Shown here: piece by piece, positions 52,043 through 61,949 of the stretch
Layout: each line of letters opens with the position of its first letter
How positions within the stretch are numbered: the first letter of the stretch is position 1
Assembly: GCA_947493005.1 (NCBI GenBank)
Contig: CANLOY010000006.1
Location: 1 to 64,000, forward strand
From: an uncultured Roseivirga sp.
GTDB lineage: Bacteria; Bacteroidota; Bacteroidia; Cytophagales; Cyclobacteriaceae
Direction of reading: 5' to 3'
Length of the DNA stretch: 64,000 bases
Position numbers and translations under genes: made by a program
Notes under the pieces: model-generated
Told to the model about the DNA's origin: nothing
Databases searched by the model: none
The model's input: the letters and a program-made list of their open reading frames with translations, nothing else

Positions 52043-52894
52043 TTATGCATTGGTTTTACTTTTACCCTTAAAAAACACATTCAATACTACTCCCACCATA
52101 ACTGCAGTCATTCCCAGGTAGGTTTGGAGATTGAAAGTTTCATCAAAAAGTACATAGCCAAATCCCAGCGCATACAAGATTCCTATAAAATTGATGTTTG
52201 CCACTTTTGCCAATTGTTCTGACTGATACGATTTAGTCATGAAATATTGAGCCAATTGTGTTAGTACACCAATAGCAACCAATAAAGACCATTCCACTAT
52301 CCCTTCAGGCATAACCCAGTTAAGTGCAGTGTAAGTACCAACTATTGGTAAAGTCACTAATGGAAAGTAGAAGATAATTACAAGTGGGTGTTCTGAGGTT
52401 TTAAGCTTTCTGATCATATTATAAGCTACACCTGAGAAAAATGCGGCTCCAATTCCTAAGAGAGCCATTTCAATGGAGATTCTGGTATCGAACCCTTTTA
52501 TCATAACAATCCCTATAAACGATATTGCAAAGAATATCCATTGAACTGAATTAACCTTTTCCTTTACTATCCAAATTCCAAGAATTGCTGTGAATATTGG
52601 CCCTAAAAACATCAGAGTAACTGCACTTGCCAAGGGAATTTCCTGTAGCGTGGTAAAAAACATCATTAATGCTATAGCTCCGGCAAGTCCTCGCATGAAA
52701 AGAACTTTCCTATTAGTACCTAGGAGTGGTACCTTTTGTAGCTTCAGGCTAACACCCGACATTATCAAGGACACTATAGACCTAAACAAAATGATCTCTA
52801 TTGCAGGAATATTTGGCAAATACTTGATCAGCACATTCATTACAGCAAAAATGAATGTTGCTAACAGCATATAGACTACTCCTTTCGAAATCAT
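52043..52894 (-). CDS. EamA/DMT-superfamily transporter
   Basis: Inner-membrane protein of 283 residues with ten hydrophobic helices in two EamA repeats (about 5-130 and 145-275). Starts KGVVYMLLATFIFAVMNVLI; contains the family-type loop ILFRSIVSLIMSG, a second-repeat start LLGIGAAFFSGVAYNMIRKL and ends with basic KGKSKTNA. Export of a metabolite is the usual role; the cargo cannot be told. Confidence 0.9.
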   Translation of the reverse strand: MISKGVVYMLLATFIFAVMNVLIKYLPNIPAIEIILFRSIVSLIMSGVSLKLQKVPLLGTNRKVLFMRGLAGAIALMMFFTTLQEIPLASAVTLMFLGPIFTAILGIWIVKEKVNSVQWIFFAISFIGIVMIKGFDTRISIEMALLGIGAAFFSGVAYNMIRKLKTSEHPLVIIFYFPLVTLPIVGTYTALNWVMPEGIVEWSLLVAIGVLTQLAQYFMTKSYQSEQLAKVANINFIGILYALGFGYVLFDETFNLQTYLGMTAVMVGVVLNVFFKGKSKTNA

Positions 52895-52947
52895 GCGCGA
52901 AGATGGATTTTTAGTACAGATTAAAAAATTTATTACTATACTTAATA

Positions 52948-53391
52948 ATGCCGTTAAAACCCGGAACCAAAGCCCCTGACTTTACACTGCCTAGTACTTC
53001 TGGTGAAAACCTGAAACTGAGTAATAACGTTCCTTGCATATTGTATTTCTACCCTAAAAATTTTACTCCCGGGTGCACACAAGAGGCTTGTAGTTTCAGA
53101 GATGGATTTTCAGAACTCAGAAATCTTAACATTAAAGTGTTTGGTATCAGTAGAGACTCAATTAAAAGTCATACTAAGTTTCGTAATGAGCATGCGTTAC
53201 CCTTTCATCTTTTGAGCGACACGAAAGGAGAAATTTGCAAAAGATATGATAGTTTAATTCCTCTTATCAGAATTCCAAAACGTACCACTTACCTCATTGA
53301 TGAAAGGCAAAAAATCAAAGCTGTATATGACGACATGTTTGGAGCTAAAAAACACCTGGAAAAGATGATTTCAGAATTAAATATTGAATAA
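52948..53391 (+). CDS. bcp: Bcp/PrxQ-type peroxiredoxin
   Basis: Thiol peroxidase of 147 residues. The peroxidatic Cys and resolving Cys are in FTPGCTQEACSFRD (Cys about 46 and 51, the C-x4-C arrangement of PrxQ), with FYPKNFTPG before it and the conserved Arg in the IRIPKRTTYLID region. Reduces peroxides with thioredoxin. Divergent from the transporter gene with a 53-base gap. Confidence 0.94.
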   Translation: MPLKPGTKAPDFTLPSTSGENLKLSNNVPCILYFYPKNFTPGCTQEACSFRDGFSELRNLNIKVFGISRDSIKSHTKFRNEHALPFHLLSDTKGEICKRYDSLIPLIRIPKRTTYLIDERQKIKAVYDDMFGAKKHLEKMISELNIE

Positions 53392-53416
53392 AAGGCGAAA
53401 ATATTCGTTCGAATTA

Positions 53417-53424
53417 TAAATTTG
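53417..53424 (+). promoter_or_regulatory. -7 promoter element of the outer-membrane barrel gene
   Basis: TAAATTTG fits TAnnTTTG, 22 bases before ATG 53447, favouring that start over the in-frame TTG at 53432. Confidence 0.45.
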
Positions 53425-53446
53425 TACCTCCTTGACAATTTACTTC

Positions 53447-54319
53447 ATGAGGAAATCGTATTTCATAGCACTCTGTTTATTAATTAGTTCTTTCACATTT
53501 GCTCAACAATATGTGACAACTGGTGACTTCGACAGAATCTCAAAGTTTTCAGTTGGTTTAGGGCTTAACACCTATATAGGTGAATTAAGAAGAATAAACG
53601 ACTCTAAGCTTCAGTCTGGATTAAGTATGTCATTGGGTTACGAACACCTGTTTACTGACCAAATAGCAATTAGAACATCTCTTAGCATTTACAAAATACA
53701 AGCTGATGATTCCTTATCACCAATACCTAATAACAAGACAAGGAACTTGAGTTTTCAGGCAACCAATGCAGAGTTTGTTGTTCAAGCCATGTATTACGCT
53801 TTCAGGCACCCTTCTTCTGGCTATAAAGATAGAGCCTTTGCCAATCCATATTTTCATTTGGGTTTCGGAGTTACATCGAACAACCCTAAAACAGAATTAG
53901 CCGGAGCTGAGTACAAACTAAGACCACTCGCTCTTGAAGGGGTACAATATGGTGGATTGGCTGTGGTCATTCCAATGGGTGCAGGAGTTAACTTCTTTAT
54001 TAACAGAAATATAGATCTTCAATTTGAATTCCAGTATAACATTGCCCTAACAGGTTATTTGGATGATGTAAGTGCCGTCTATAGAGATCCTTCTTCTTTT
54101 TCAGATACTAATGGAGTTGATGCAGCTACTTTGGGTTTGCTTTCAGACCCTAGAACTGCACTCAACCCTCCTGTTGCCGCAGTTCCTGCAGGAACTGCTC
54201 GTGGGGATAACTCAAATGATGCTTATTTGCGATTTGGCTTCAGGTTAGGTTTCTACCTGCCTAAATCACTCTATGGAAAGTCTTCAATAAGATGTAAAGT
54301 TGTTAAGAGGACGCGATAA
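53447..54319 (+). CDS. Outer-membrane beta-barrel protein (DUF6089-like), copy 1
   Basis: Exported protein of 290 residues with a signal peptide (1-20, [17 protein letters not shown]). The mature chain alternates polar and aromatic residues in strand-length blocks ([68 protein letters not shown]). It is a paralogue of the 56723-57676 protein: both share the TYxGE/TYHGD start, Y-DDVSxxY block and late loop with NDAY. The end ([13 protein letters not shown]) is basic rather than a typical aromatic barrel end. Overlaps the convergent ATPase gene by 17 bases. Confidence 0.85.
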   Translation: MRKSYFIALCLLISSFTFAQQYVTTGDFDRISKFSVGLGLNTYIGELRRINDSKLQSGLSMSLGYEHLFTDQIAIRTSLSIYKIQADDSLSPIPNNKTRNLSFQATNAEFVVQAMYYAFRHPSSGYKDRAFANPYFHLGFGVTSNNPKTELAGAEYKLRPLALEGVQYGGLAVVIPMGAGVNFFINRNIDLQFEFQYNIALTGYLDDVSAVYRDPSSFSDTNGVDAATLGLLSDPRTALNPPVAAVPAGTARGDNSNDAYLRFGFRLGFYLPKSLYGKSSIRCKVVKRTR

Positions 54320-54971
54320 TACCGTCTACGATTTCTACTTTTCTATCCGACATTTCAGCCAAATCATGATTGTGTGTAACAATCACGAAAGTTTTATCAA
54401 ACTCCTCTCTCAAAGTAAAGAACAATTGGTGTAAATCTTCGGCATTTTTAGAATCCAAATTACCACTAGGCTCGTCAGCAAAAATGATTGCAGGATCATT
54501 AATCAATGATCTGGCAACAGCAACTCTTTGTTGTTCTCCCCCCGATAATTCAGATGGTTTATGATCAAACCGCTCTCCTAATCCCAGCATTTTTAGTAAA
54601 TCACTTGCTCTGTTTCTAACTTCCTTTTCTGGCTTCCCTCCAATAAAACCAGGAAGACAAACATTCTCTAAAGCTGAAAATTCTGGTAACAGGTTATGAA
54701 ACTGAAATACGAATCCAATCTTCTGATTTCTAAAGGTTGCCAATTGTTGCGCAGAAAGCTTAGAAATCGAAGTGCCATCTATAGACATATCTCCTCTATC
54801 AGCCAGGTCCAAAGTACCCAAGATATGGAGCAAGGTACTCTTACCTGCTCCTGATGCTCCAACAATGGAAAGAATCTCCTTTGCATTTACCTGAAGGTCA
54901 ATACCTTTCAATACTTTCAGAGTGCCATAAGACTTCTCAAGGCTGCTTGCTTTAAGAATTGAATCCACCAT
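54303..54971 (-). CDS. lolD: LolD-type ABC transporter ATPase
   Basis: ATPase of 222 residues. Walker [17 protein letters not shown]-loop [19 protein letters not shown], signature [15 protein letters not shown], Walker [14 protein letters not shown] and H-loop VTHNHDL are intact. The [10 protein letters not shown] wording is typical of LolD/MacB-like lipoprotein export ATPases. There is no permease gene next to it; lolC/E must be elsewhere, which is usual in this phylum. Confidence 0.9.
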   Translation of the reverse strand: MVDSILKASSLEKSYGTLKVLKGIDLQVNAKEILSIVGASGAGKSTLLHILGTLDLADRGDMSIDGTSISKLSAQQLATFRNQKIGFVFQFHNLLPEFSALENVCLPGFIGGKPEKEVRNRASDLLKMLGLGERFDHKPSELSGGEQQRVAVARSLINDPAIIFADEPSGNLDSKNAEDLHQLFFTLREEFDKTFVIVTHNHDLAEMSDRKVEIVDGIIASS

Positions 54972-55086
54972 ATAAAGCCAAACATAATCATTAATGTCAT
55001 ATAGTGTTCTTATCTACCTATCTAATAGTCGGATTTCCCTTGTTATTATAAGTCCAAAGATTTAGTTTCGCTGAAAATTTCAGGAC

Positions 55087-56295
55087 ATGAATATTCACGA
55101 GTATCAAGCCAAAGAACTATTAAAAGGATACGGGGTTAAAATACAGGAAGGAATCGTTGCCGATACGGCAGATCAAGCTGTAGAAGCCGCTAAAAAACTA
55201 AATGCTGAAACTGGCACAAGTTGGTATGTTGTAAAAGCCCAAATCCACGCTGGAGGAAGAGGTAAGGGTAAAGTTCAAGAAACGGATTCAAATGGTGTTG
55301 TACTCGCCAAAAGTCTGGACGAAGTTGGCCCAAAAGCGGATGCCATTCTTGGAGGAACCTTGGTAACTCACCAAACGGGCCCTGAAGGAAAGAAAGTAAA
55401 CAAAGTACTTATTGCTCAGGATGTATATTATCCGGGTGATTCAGAGCCTAAGGAATACTATCTGTCAATTCTATTGGACAGAGCCAAAGGATGCAATGTT
55501 ATCATGGCTTCTACCGAAGGTGGAATGGACATTGAAACAGTTGCGGAAGAAACTCCAGAAAAAATAATCAAGGAGTGGATTGATCCTAAAGTTGGGCTTC
55601 AAGGTTTTCAAGCAAGAAAGGTCGCTTTCAAATTAGGACTTGAAGGGCAAGCTTTTAAAGAAATGGTGAAGTTCATTTACTCTCTATACAAAGCGTATGA
55701 AGATAGTGATGCTTCTCAGTTTGAAATCAACCCGGTTCTTAAAACTTCTGACAACCAGATTTTAGCTGTTGATGCCAAAGTTAACCTTGACGACAATGGA
55801 CTTTTCAGACATAAAGACCTTGTTGAATTAAGAGACATCACTGAGGAAGACCCTTCTGAGGTTGAAGCTGGAGAGTACGGACTAAGCTACGTCAAGTTAG
55901 ATGGTAACGTGGGTTGTATGGTTAATGGTGCTGGTTTAGCAATGGCTACTATGGACATCATCAAACTATCCGGGGGAGAACCTGCAAACTTCCTGGATGT
56001 TGGAGGAACTGCTAATGCAGAAACAGTTGAGGCTGGATTTAGAATTATCATGAAAGATCCTAATGTAAAAGCCATACTGATTAACATATTTGGTGGTATT
56101 GTTAGATGCGACAGAGTTGCCAATGGAGTAGTTGAAGCATACAAGAAGATTGGTAATATTGAAATCCCGATCATTGTAAGACTTCAAGGAACCAATGCTG
56201 AAGAAGCTGCCAAAATCATTAATGAAAGTGGATTGGCTGTTCAATCTGCCATTTTGTTGAAAGATGCAGCAGCTCAAGTTCAAAAGGCACTGTAA
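55087..56295 (+). CDS. sucC: Succinyl-CoA ligase, beta subunit
   Basis: ADP/GDP-forming succinyl-CoA synthetase beta chain of 402 residues (TCA cycle). N-terminal ATP-grasp domain [66 protein letters not shown], and the C-terminal CoA-ligase part with [11 protein letters not shown] and [18 protein letters not shown]. The alpha subunit gene sucD is not adjacent. Followed by a tRNA gene after 17 bases. Confidence 0.96.
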   Translation: MNIHEYQAKELLKGYGVKIQEGIVADTADQAVEAAKKLNAETGTSWYVVKAQIHAGGRGKGKVQETDSNGVVLAKSLDEVGPKADAILGGTLVTHQTGPEGKKVNKVLIAQDVYYPGDSEPKEYYLSILLDRAKGCNVIMASTEGGMDIETVAEETPEKIIKEWIDPKVGLQGFQARKVAFKLGLEGQAFKEMVKFIYSLYKAYEDSDASQFEINPVLKTSDNQILAVDAKVNLDDNGLFRHKDLVELRDITEEDPSEVEAGEYGLSYVKLDGNVGCMVNGAGLAMATMDIIKLSGGEPANFLDVGGTANAETVEAGFRIIMKDPNVKAILINIFGGIVRCDRVANGVVEAYKKIGNIEIPIIVRLQGTNAEEAAKIINESGLAVQSAILLKDAAAQVQKAL

Positions 56296-56312
56296 GTTTT
56301 AAAGTAAAGTTA

Positions 56313-56386
56313 GCACCCGTAGCTCAACTGGATAGAGCACCAGATTTCGGCTCTGGGGGTTGAGGGTTCGACTCCTTCCGGGTGCG
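56313..56386 (+). tRNA. tRNA-Arg (anticodon TCG)
   Basis: A complete cloverleaf of 74 bases. Acceptor GCACCCG pairs with CGGGTGC; D arm GCTC/GAGC; anticodon stem CCAGA/TCTGG with loop TTTCGGC (anticodon TCG, reading CGA); T arm GAGGG/CCTTC with loop TTCGACT. The discriminator is G and CCA is not encoded. It lies 17 bases after sucC and may share its transcript; a terminator follows five bases later. Confidence 0.95.
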
Positions 56387-56390
56387 CAAA

Positions 56391-56426
56391 GGGTAGTATC
56401 ATAAAAAATTGGTACTACCCTTTTTT
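56391..56426 (+). terminator. Terminator after tRNA-Arg
   Basis: GGGTAGTA (56391-56398) pairs with TACTACCC (56413-56420), followed by six T residues. Confidence 0.85.
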
Positions 56427-56623
56427 GTTACCCTAAACTGTAGAATTGTATATTTTTAAGTACCCTATCATAATGACGGCAAACCGTTTTTTCTAATAGG
56501 TTGGTCAATTATTTTTTGGGTTATTTTTCAGTTAACTGCAAGTTAACCCCACACTCAACAACAAAAAAGACACTCTATAACACATTTTTTTTGATGTGAA
56601 ATGCAAATTTCTTGATAGAACTT

Positions 56624-56652
56624 TTTGTTTATCTCAAAACTTCCTATTTTTG
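56624..56652 (+). promoter_or_regulatory. Promoter of the second outer-membrane barrel gene
   Basis: TTTG (56624-56627) and TATTTTTG (56645-56652) lie 17 bases apart, a good -33/-7 pair. Transcription would start near 56658, giving a 65-base leader. The rest of the 296-base gap (56427-56722) is AT-rich with nothing else I can identify. Confidence 0.65.
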
Positions 56653-56722
56653 CATTCCTCTCCTAAGATAGTTTGATCACCAACACCATTTTATTATTTT
56701 TGTAATAATTGAGTATATCTTA

Positions 56723-57676
56723 ATGAGAAAGTTCACCTTTATATTGTGTCTGTTTCTGACGTTCATAGAGTTCGCAGATGCTCAGAGTTTCTATTCCCGA
56801 AGACGTGACAGGCTTTGGATGTTTTCTTACGGTATTGGTTTTTCTACATACCATGGAGATATGCACGATGTTCTATATGACGGACTTTCAGCCGCTCTAG
56901 GACCAAGTTTCGGTGTAGGCCTAAGGAGAAAGTTCGGATCTCAATTATCTGTAAGATTAGATTTAAACTGGTATCAGATAGGAGGAGATGATGCCGAAGG
57001 TGGTGCAAGTGCCATTATTAATAGGCCGGGTGGAAGAGACTCGGGAGATGCGGATGATAGGTTTATCAGAAACCTGAATTTCCGATCTCGCAATATAGAG
57101 ATGTCTCTTATGGCCACTTTCAACCTCATCCCAGTTAATGGCAGCTATACTAGAAGGCCCATTATCAACCCATATTTAATGTTTGGTATTGGTAGATCTA
57201 CAAATCGCCCCAAAACTTTCCTTCCAGGAGAAGAAGGTAATTATACTGTGAACTTGTGGCAAATTCAAACTGAAGCCGCTGCTCCGGTTTCTAGCTACCC
57301 AAAAAACATTACTGTTATCCCTTTTGGCATTGGGTTAAGGTTTAAAGCAAATCGTCAAATAGACATTTTAATTGAAGGAGCCAGAAGGTTCACATTTACT
57401 GATTACCTTGATGATGTAAGTACGAGGTATCCAAGTATAGATCAGGTAGTAGAATGGAATGGTGGAGCTGGCTCTCCTACTGCGGATATTGCGGTTAGAG
57501 TGTATGATAGGTCAGTTGAAGGAGGTTATCCTCAAAGGCAATTGGGAAATACCAGAGGTAACCCAAATAGAAATGATGCCTATTATGTTTTCCAGCTAAG
57601 ACTGGAGATGTATTTACCGGACAACTTTCTTAACGAACTCTTTTCTCCATCCAGAAGAAAGCCAAAATTCAGATAA
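56723..57676 (+). CDS. Outer-membrane beta-barrel protein (DUF6089-like), copy 2
   Basis: Exported protein of 317 residues with a signal peptide (1-20, FTFILCLFLTFIEFADAQ). The mature chain has alternating strands and the blocks FSYGIGFSTYHGDMHDV, SVRLDLNWYQIGGDDAEGG, NPYLMFGIGRSTNRPKTFLP and DYLDDVSTRYPS, shared in order with the 53447-54319 protein. The C-terminus is basic (SPSRRKPKFR). Similar proteins include PorG-like components of type IX secretion, but this link is only a possibility. Own promoter at 56624-56652. Confidence 0.85.
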   Translation: MRKFTFILCLFLTFIEFADAQSFYSRRRDRLWMFSYGIGFSTYHGDMHDVLYDGLSAALGPSFGVGLRRKFGSQLSVRLDLNWYQIGGDDAEGGASAIINRPGGRDSGDADDRFIRNLNFRSRNIEMSLMATFNLIPVNGSYTRRPIINPYLMFGIGRSTNRPKTFLPGEEGNYTVNLWQIQTEAAAPVSSYPKNITVIPFGIGLRFKANRQIDILIEGARRFTFTDYLDDVSTRYPSIDQVVEWNGGAGSPTADIAVRVYDRSVEGGYPQRQLGNTRGNPNRNDAYYVFQLRLEMYLPDNFLNELFSPSRRKPKFR

Positions 57677-57723
57677 CAGATTAATTAGTACTTGAAGCTC
57701 TAATTGACTATTTGATTGGTTTT

Positions 57724-59613
57724 TCAATCAAGAGTTTCGAATCTGGATGCCTTGCTTTTATACTCAATGATAAGCTTTTTAAGCTGGGCGACTAAGTCAA
57801 ACTCTTTTTCAAGGCCTTCCTTATCTAGAATTCCCTTGATAGAGTCTATTGAACTTTTTACTTCAGAAAAGTCAACCTTTCTTGTTTTTGCAATCATGAT
57901 TTTCGGGTGATGCGTGGACATGTTGTTCTCATCATCTCCTAAAAGTTCTTCATAAAGCTTTTCACCAGGTCTTAAACCAGTAAAACTAATATCAATATCC
58001 TTCCCTTCTATTAAGCCAGACAATTGGATCATTCGCTTAGCTAAGTCAACTATCTTAACTGACTTACCCATATCAAAAACAAAGATTTCACCACCACTCC
58101 CCATTGCAGCAGCATCAAGTACAAGACTACATGCTTCAGGTATGGTCATAAAAAAACGCGTTATTTCCGGATGAGTAACAGTTATCGGTCCTCCATTTTT
58201 TATTTGTCTTTTGAAAATCGGTATTACAGAACCATTGGACCCAAGCACATTGCCAAAACGAGTTGTTATAAAGCGCGTACCCGATTTGTCCAAAGTAATT
58301 AAGAATTCATTCAAAGATTGTACATATATCTCTGCGGCTCGTTTGGTCGCTCCCATCACGCTTGTTGGATTAACAGCCTTATCAGTAGAAATCATAACAA
58401 ATCGTTCAACACCATGTTCAACAGAAATATCCGCTAGGTTTTTTGTCCCTAGAACGTTGCAGCTAATGGCCTCAGGCACGTTTATCTCCATCATAGGAAC
58501 ATGCTTATAGGCTGCAGCATGAAATACTATCTGAGGTTTGTGTAATGCAAAGCAGTCTCTGACTCTTTGAATATTTGTTACATCTGAGACAAAACACTGT
58601 AGTTTGTCTCCTAATTTCATAACAGATCTTAGCTCATTTTCTATTTCGAATAAACCAGTCTCAGATTGATCTAACAGAATGACTTTTGCAGGAGAATACC
58701 TCACTATTTGTCTTACTATTTCACTTCCAATCGAACCTGCCGCACCCGTAATCAATACCGACTTGTTTTTTATTTCTTTCGAGACATACTCGTTATTCAA
58801 TACAATGGTATTTCTTCCTAACAAATCTTCAATTCTTACCTCCTTAATTTGCGAAATATCAAACTCCCCTTCTATCCATTTATCTGCCGATGGCACTACT
58901 GACACCTTGACCCCAAACTCCAAACACTTATCTACCAAATTATTCTTTCTATCCAACGTAATATTGTTAGCGGCAATAATAAGTTCAGTAGGTCCATGCT
59001 TTAAAATGATCTTTTCAAATTCCTCCTGAGCCGAATAAATTCTTACTCCTCCCAATATGTTGCCAATTTTCCGAACATTGTCTTCAACAAACCCAACTAC
59101 CCTAATATTGGACTTAGTATCATTGTCCAACAACTGTTTTGTCATCATTCCCGACTGACCAGCTCCAAAAATCAATATCTTTCTTTGTGACTTAGGGTTG
59201 GTTCTATAGAAGGCAAAGAGCTCTTTAACCAAAAGTCTATAACTAACCGATATTACCAGAGAAACCAAAAAAGCAATTAGAGCAACCGAGTAAGGAAGTG
59301 AGTTTTCAGAAAGGTAGTTAACAGCAAAAGCGATCAAAAGGGTAACAATATTTGCATATAATACCCTAAGGGTGTCTTGTAAGCCCGTATACCTAATGAT
59401 TCCCGCAAAACTCCTTGTCAGTAAGGAAGAAATTAAACCTGAGGCTGTAAATATTACAATTCCCCTGAGGAAGTCGAACTCATATAACTCATCTACCTGA
59501 AAATTAAGCCTCAGTAAGTAGGCAACCAGTGCTGCTAGTGAAAACACCATAAGATCTATCAGGACAATTATCCATCTGGGAAGAACATTCAGTGTTTTTA
59601 TCTTACTGATCAT
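57724..59613 (-). CDS. Membrane UDP-sugar 4,6-dehydratase (PglF/WbpM-like)
   Basis: A 629-residue nucleotide-sugar dehydratase. Four N-terminal membrane helices (about 13-135), a CoA-binding-like domain (about 140-270, ILIFGAGQSGMMTKQLL), then the SDR domain (about 285-600): GAAGSIGSEIVRQI, FHAAAYKHVPMME, and STDKAVNPTSVMGATKRAAE, where the usual catalytic Tyr is Met as in PglF, WbpM and FlaA1. The C-terminal FTGLRPGEKLYEELL is standard. Makes a 4-keto-6-deoxy sugar for the aminotransferase encoded next. Start of the glycan run's last gene; convergent with the barrel gene. Confidence 0.93.
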   Translation of the reverse strand: MISKIKTLNVLPRWIIVLIDLMVFSLAALVAYLLRLNFQVDELYEFDFLRGIVIFTASGLISSLLTRSFAGIIRYTGLQDTLRVLYANIVTLLIAFAVNYLSENSLPYSVALIAFLVSLVISVSYRLLVKELFAFYRTNPKSQRKILIFGAGQSGMMTKQLLDNDTKSNIRVVGFVEDNVRKIGNILGGVRIYSAQEEFEKIILKHGPTELIIAANNITLDRKNNLVDKCLEFGVKVSVVPSADKWIEGEFDISQIKEVRIEDLLGRNTIVLNNEYVSKEIKNKSVLITGAAGSIGSEIVRQIVRYSPAKVILLDQSETGLFEIENELRSVMKLGDKLQCFVSDVTNIQRVRDCFALHKPQIVFHAAAYKHVPMMEINVPEAISCNVLGTKNLADISVEHGVERFVMISTDKAVNPTSVMGATKRAAEIYVQSLNEFLITLDKSGTRFITTRFGNVLGSNGSVIPIFKRQIKNGGPITVTHPEITRFFMTIPEACSLVLDAAAMGSGGEIFVFDMGKSVKIVDLAKRMIQLSGLIEGKDIDISFTGLRPGEKLYEELLGDDENNMSTHHPKIMIAKTRKVDFSEVKSSIDSIKGILDKEGLEKEFDLVAQLKKLIIEYKSKASRFETLD

Positions 59614-60752
59614 TAGATTTCAAAAATTGTAGTTAATGTATTTTTAACTCTTTCTAACTCGGCTTCTGTCAAATTAGAACCTGAAGGTAAGCATAAGCCA
59701 GTCTCAAAGAGCTGTTCTGAAAAATGATTTCCATAATATGGATATGACTCAAAAACGGGTTGTTTATGCATTGGCTTCCACAATGGCCTCGATTCAATAT
59801 TCTGATCCATTAAACCCAATCTCACTTTTTCACGATCAATCCCGGTTTCTTTTTCGTCAATTGTTATCGTTGTAAGCCAATAGTTGGAAAAATATTGATC
59901 ACTAGGCTCTGTTAAAAAAGTAACTCCAGGTATCTCTCTCAAAATCTGCCTATAAAACCTGTTAACGTTTCTCCGTTTTTGCACCCATTCATCAAGAACC
60001 AACATTTGACCGCGCCCTATTCCTGCCACTATGTTTGACATCCTGTAGTTATAACCTATTTCGCTATGCTGATAATGTGGAGCTTGATCTCGAGCCTGAG
60101 TAGCCAGAAATCTTGATTTCTCAATCCATCTCTCATTATTTGACAATAATGCACCACCACCTGAGGTAGTAATTATTTTGTTGCCGTTAAAGGAGTAGAT
60201 TCCAAAATCCCCAAAACCGCCTAACTTTTTACCTTGATATGAACTACCTAATGCCTCAGCAGCATCTTCTATAATAGGAATTCCATATTGATTACAAATT
60301 GAAAGTATTTCTTTAAGCTTAGCAGGCATCCCATATAAATGAACCAGAACCAAAGCTTTTGGCTTTTTGCCTTTGCCAATTCTATCTTTAATAGCTTCCT
60401 CCAACGAATCCGGGCAAAGATTCCAGGTATCCGGTTCACTATCGACCATTATCGGTATAGCATTCTGATATAGTATAGGGTTTATAGATCCAGAAAAAGT
60501 AAAAGAAGAAACCAGTACCTCGTCTCCCCTTTCAACACCTAGTAATATTAATGCTAAATGAATGGCAGCTGTACCGCTTGTCAGCGCAGCGGCATGACTT
60601 ACTCCTGAATATCTCTCTAAGTCCTTCTCAAAATCATTCACATTTGGCCCCAGAGGTGCTACCCAATTGGTGTCAAATGCCTCTTGAACAAATTTCTGCT
60701 CCTGTCCTCCCATATGGGGAGAAGACAACCAGATTCTAGGCTTCTCGGTCAT
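59613..60752 (-). CDS. DegT/DnrJ/EryC1/StrS sugar aminotransferase (PglE-like)
   Basis: PLP-dependent sugar aminotransferase of 379 residues. Start PRIWLSSPHMGGQEQKFVQE, ALTSGTAAIHLALILLGVER, IIEDAAEALGSSYQGKKLGG, and the PLP-binding Lys in SFNGNKIITTSGGGAL (about residue 194). It would add an amino group at C4 of the keto sugar made by the dehydratase. The stop overlaps the dehydratase start by one base; the start overlaps the acetyltransferase gene by 17 bases. Confidence 0.93.
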   Translation of the reverse strand: MTEKPRIWLSSPHMGGQEQKFVQEAFDTNWVAPLGPNVNDFEKDLERYSGVSHAAALTSGTAAIHLALILLGVERGDEVLVSSFTFSGSINPILYQNAIPIMVDSEPDTWNLCPDSLEEAIKDRIGKGKKPKALVLVHLYGMPAKLKEILSICNQYGIPIIEDAAEALGSSYQGKKLGGFGDFGIYSFNGNKIITTSGGGALLSNNERWIEKSRFLATQARDQAPHYQHSEIGYNYRMSNIVAGIGRGQMLVLDEWVQKRRNVNRFYRQILREIPGVTFLTEPSDQYFSNYWLTTITIDEKETGIDREKVRLGLMDQNIESRPLWKPMHKQPVFESYPYYGNHFSEQLFETGLCLPSGSNLTEAELERVKNTLTTIFEI

Positions 60753-61344
60753 TATATCTTATTATTCGTCCAGGGTTTCCAACTACTACTGCAAAATCGG
60801 GTACATCCTTAATAACAACTGCTCCAGCACCAATTGTAACCCATTTACCAATGGTAATATTTGGAATAACCGTAGCTCCAGCACCAATATGACTTCCTTC
60901 ACCAACGGATACAGAGCCGCAAAGTGTACTATTGGGAGAAACATGAACATAATCTTTCAAATCACAATCATGGTCAACAGATGCATTTGTATTGATTATT
61001 GAATGATGACCGATATTGGTAGAACTGTTAACAACCGTTCCAGCCATCATTACTGTACCTTGCCCCACCGAAACATCATCTCCTAAAACGGCCGTTGGGT
61101 GAATTGCCCACCCAAATTGAGCATTCAAACTTTCCGCAATTCGCTTTCGAATCTTATTAGAGCCAATCGAAATTATCAATTCATCACTCTTAGTACTGAC
61201 ATAATCACTTTCATTCTTAACCAAGTATGATTGTAGTTCAGAAACAGATGAATCAGCATCTACTAAAAAATCCACTTCCATGCCGCTCTTTTCCAGAATA
61301 TCGATTATCACTTTAGCATGTCCAGAAGCTCCAAAAAGTATCAT
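60736..61344 (-). CDS. Sugar N/O-acetyltransferase (PglD/NeuD-like)
   Basis: A 202-residue left-handed beta-helix acyltransferase. N-terminal nucleotide-binding part (ILFGASGHAKVIIDILEKSG) binds the UDP-sugar in PglD relatives; the hexapeptide-repeat region (about 85-190) has the probable catalytic His in NTNASVDHDC and ends IPNITIGKWVTIGAGAVVIK. Expected to acetylate the 4-amino group using acetyl-CoA. Overlaps the aminotransferase gene. Confidence 0.9.
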   Translation of the reverse strand: MILFGASGHAKVIIDILEKSGMEVDFLVDADSSVSELQSYLVKNESDYVSTKSDELIISIGSNKIRKRIAESLNAQFGWAIHPTAVLGDDVSVGQGTVMMAGTVVNSSTNIGHHSIINTNASVDHDCDLKDYVHVSPNSTLCGSVSVGEGSHIGAGATVIPNITIGKWVTIGAGAVVIKDVPDFAVVVGNPGRIIRYNDREA

Positions 61345-61346
61345 AG

Positions 61347-61949
61347 TTAATTCCCGGTAAACTTTTCTATTGTTGCAGACCCTTCAGCACTTATCCCTTC
61401 AGATTTTACTACCTTCATAAAGGTTGAAAATAAGATTTTCATATCTAATGTAAAAGAAAGGTTGTCCACATACCAGACATCATGTTCAAACTTACTTTTC
61501 CATGAAATCGTATTTCTTCCATTCACTTGTGCCCATCCCGTAATACCAGGCCTAACTTCATGCCTACGCTTCTGCTCATTATCATATAATTCCAAATACT
61601 CTACCAGAAGAGGTCTTGGCCCAATTAAAGACATATCTCCCTTAAGCACATTAATCATCTGGGGCAATTCATCTATGGAAAGCTTTCTCACTATTTTCCC
61701 AAAGGTTGTCAACCTATCAGAATCAGGAAGTAGCTCTCCGTTTTCGTCCTTCCTATCATTCATAGTTTTAAACTTTATGATTTTGAACAGTCTCTCATTC
61801 CTTCCAGGTCTTATTTGAAAAAAGAAGGGTCTTCCATTGTTCAATACCAATAAAACTAATGTAGTGAGAATAAGGATTGGACTTGACACTATAAATACTA
61901 ACAGTGCAACTACGAAATCAAACAGAAATTTACCCAAAGACTTATACAT
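61347..61949 (-). CDS. Initiating sugar-phosphate transferase (PglC-like)
   Basis: Monotopic phosphoglycosyl transferase of 200 residues. An N-terminal hydrophobic membrane-entering segment (about 8-32), then [48 protein letters not shown] and [18 protein letters not shown]. Attaches the first sugar phosphate to undecaprenyl phosphate at the inner face of the membrane. It ends two bases before the acetyltransferase gene start. Confidence 0.94.
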   Translation of the reverse strand: MYKSLGKFLFDFVVALLVFIVSSPILILTTLVLLVLNNGRPFFFQIRPGRNERLFKIIKFKTMNDRKDENGELLPDSDRLTTFGKIVRKLSIDELPQMINVLKGDMSLIGPRPLLVEYLELYDNEQKRRHEVRPGITGWAQVNGRNTISWKSKFEHDVWYVDNLSFTLDMKILFSTFMKVVKSEGISAEGSATIEKFTGN

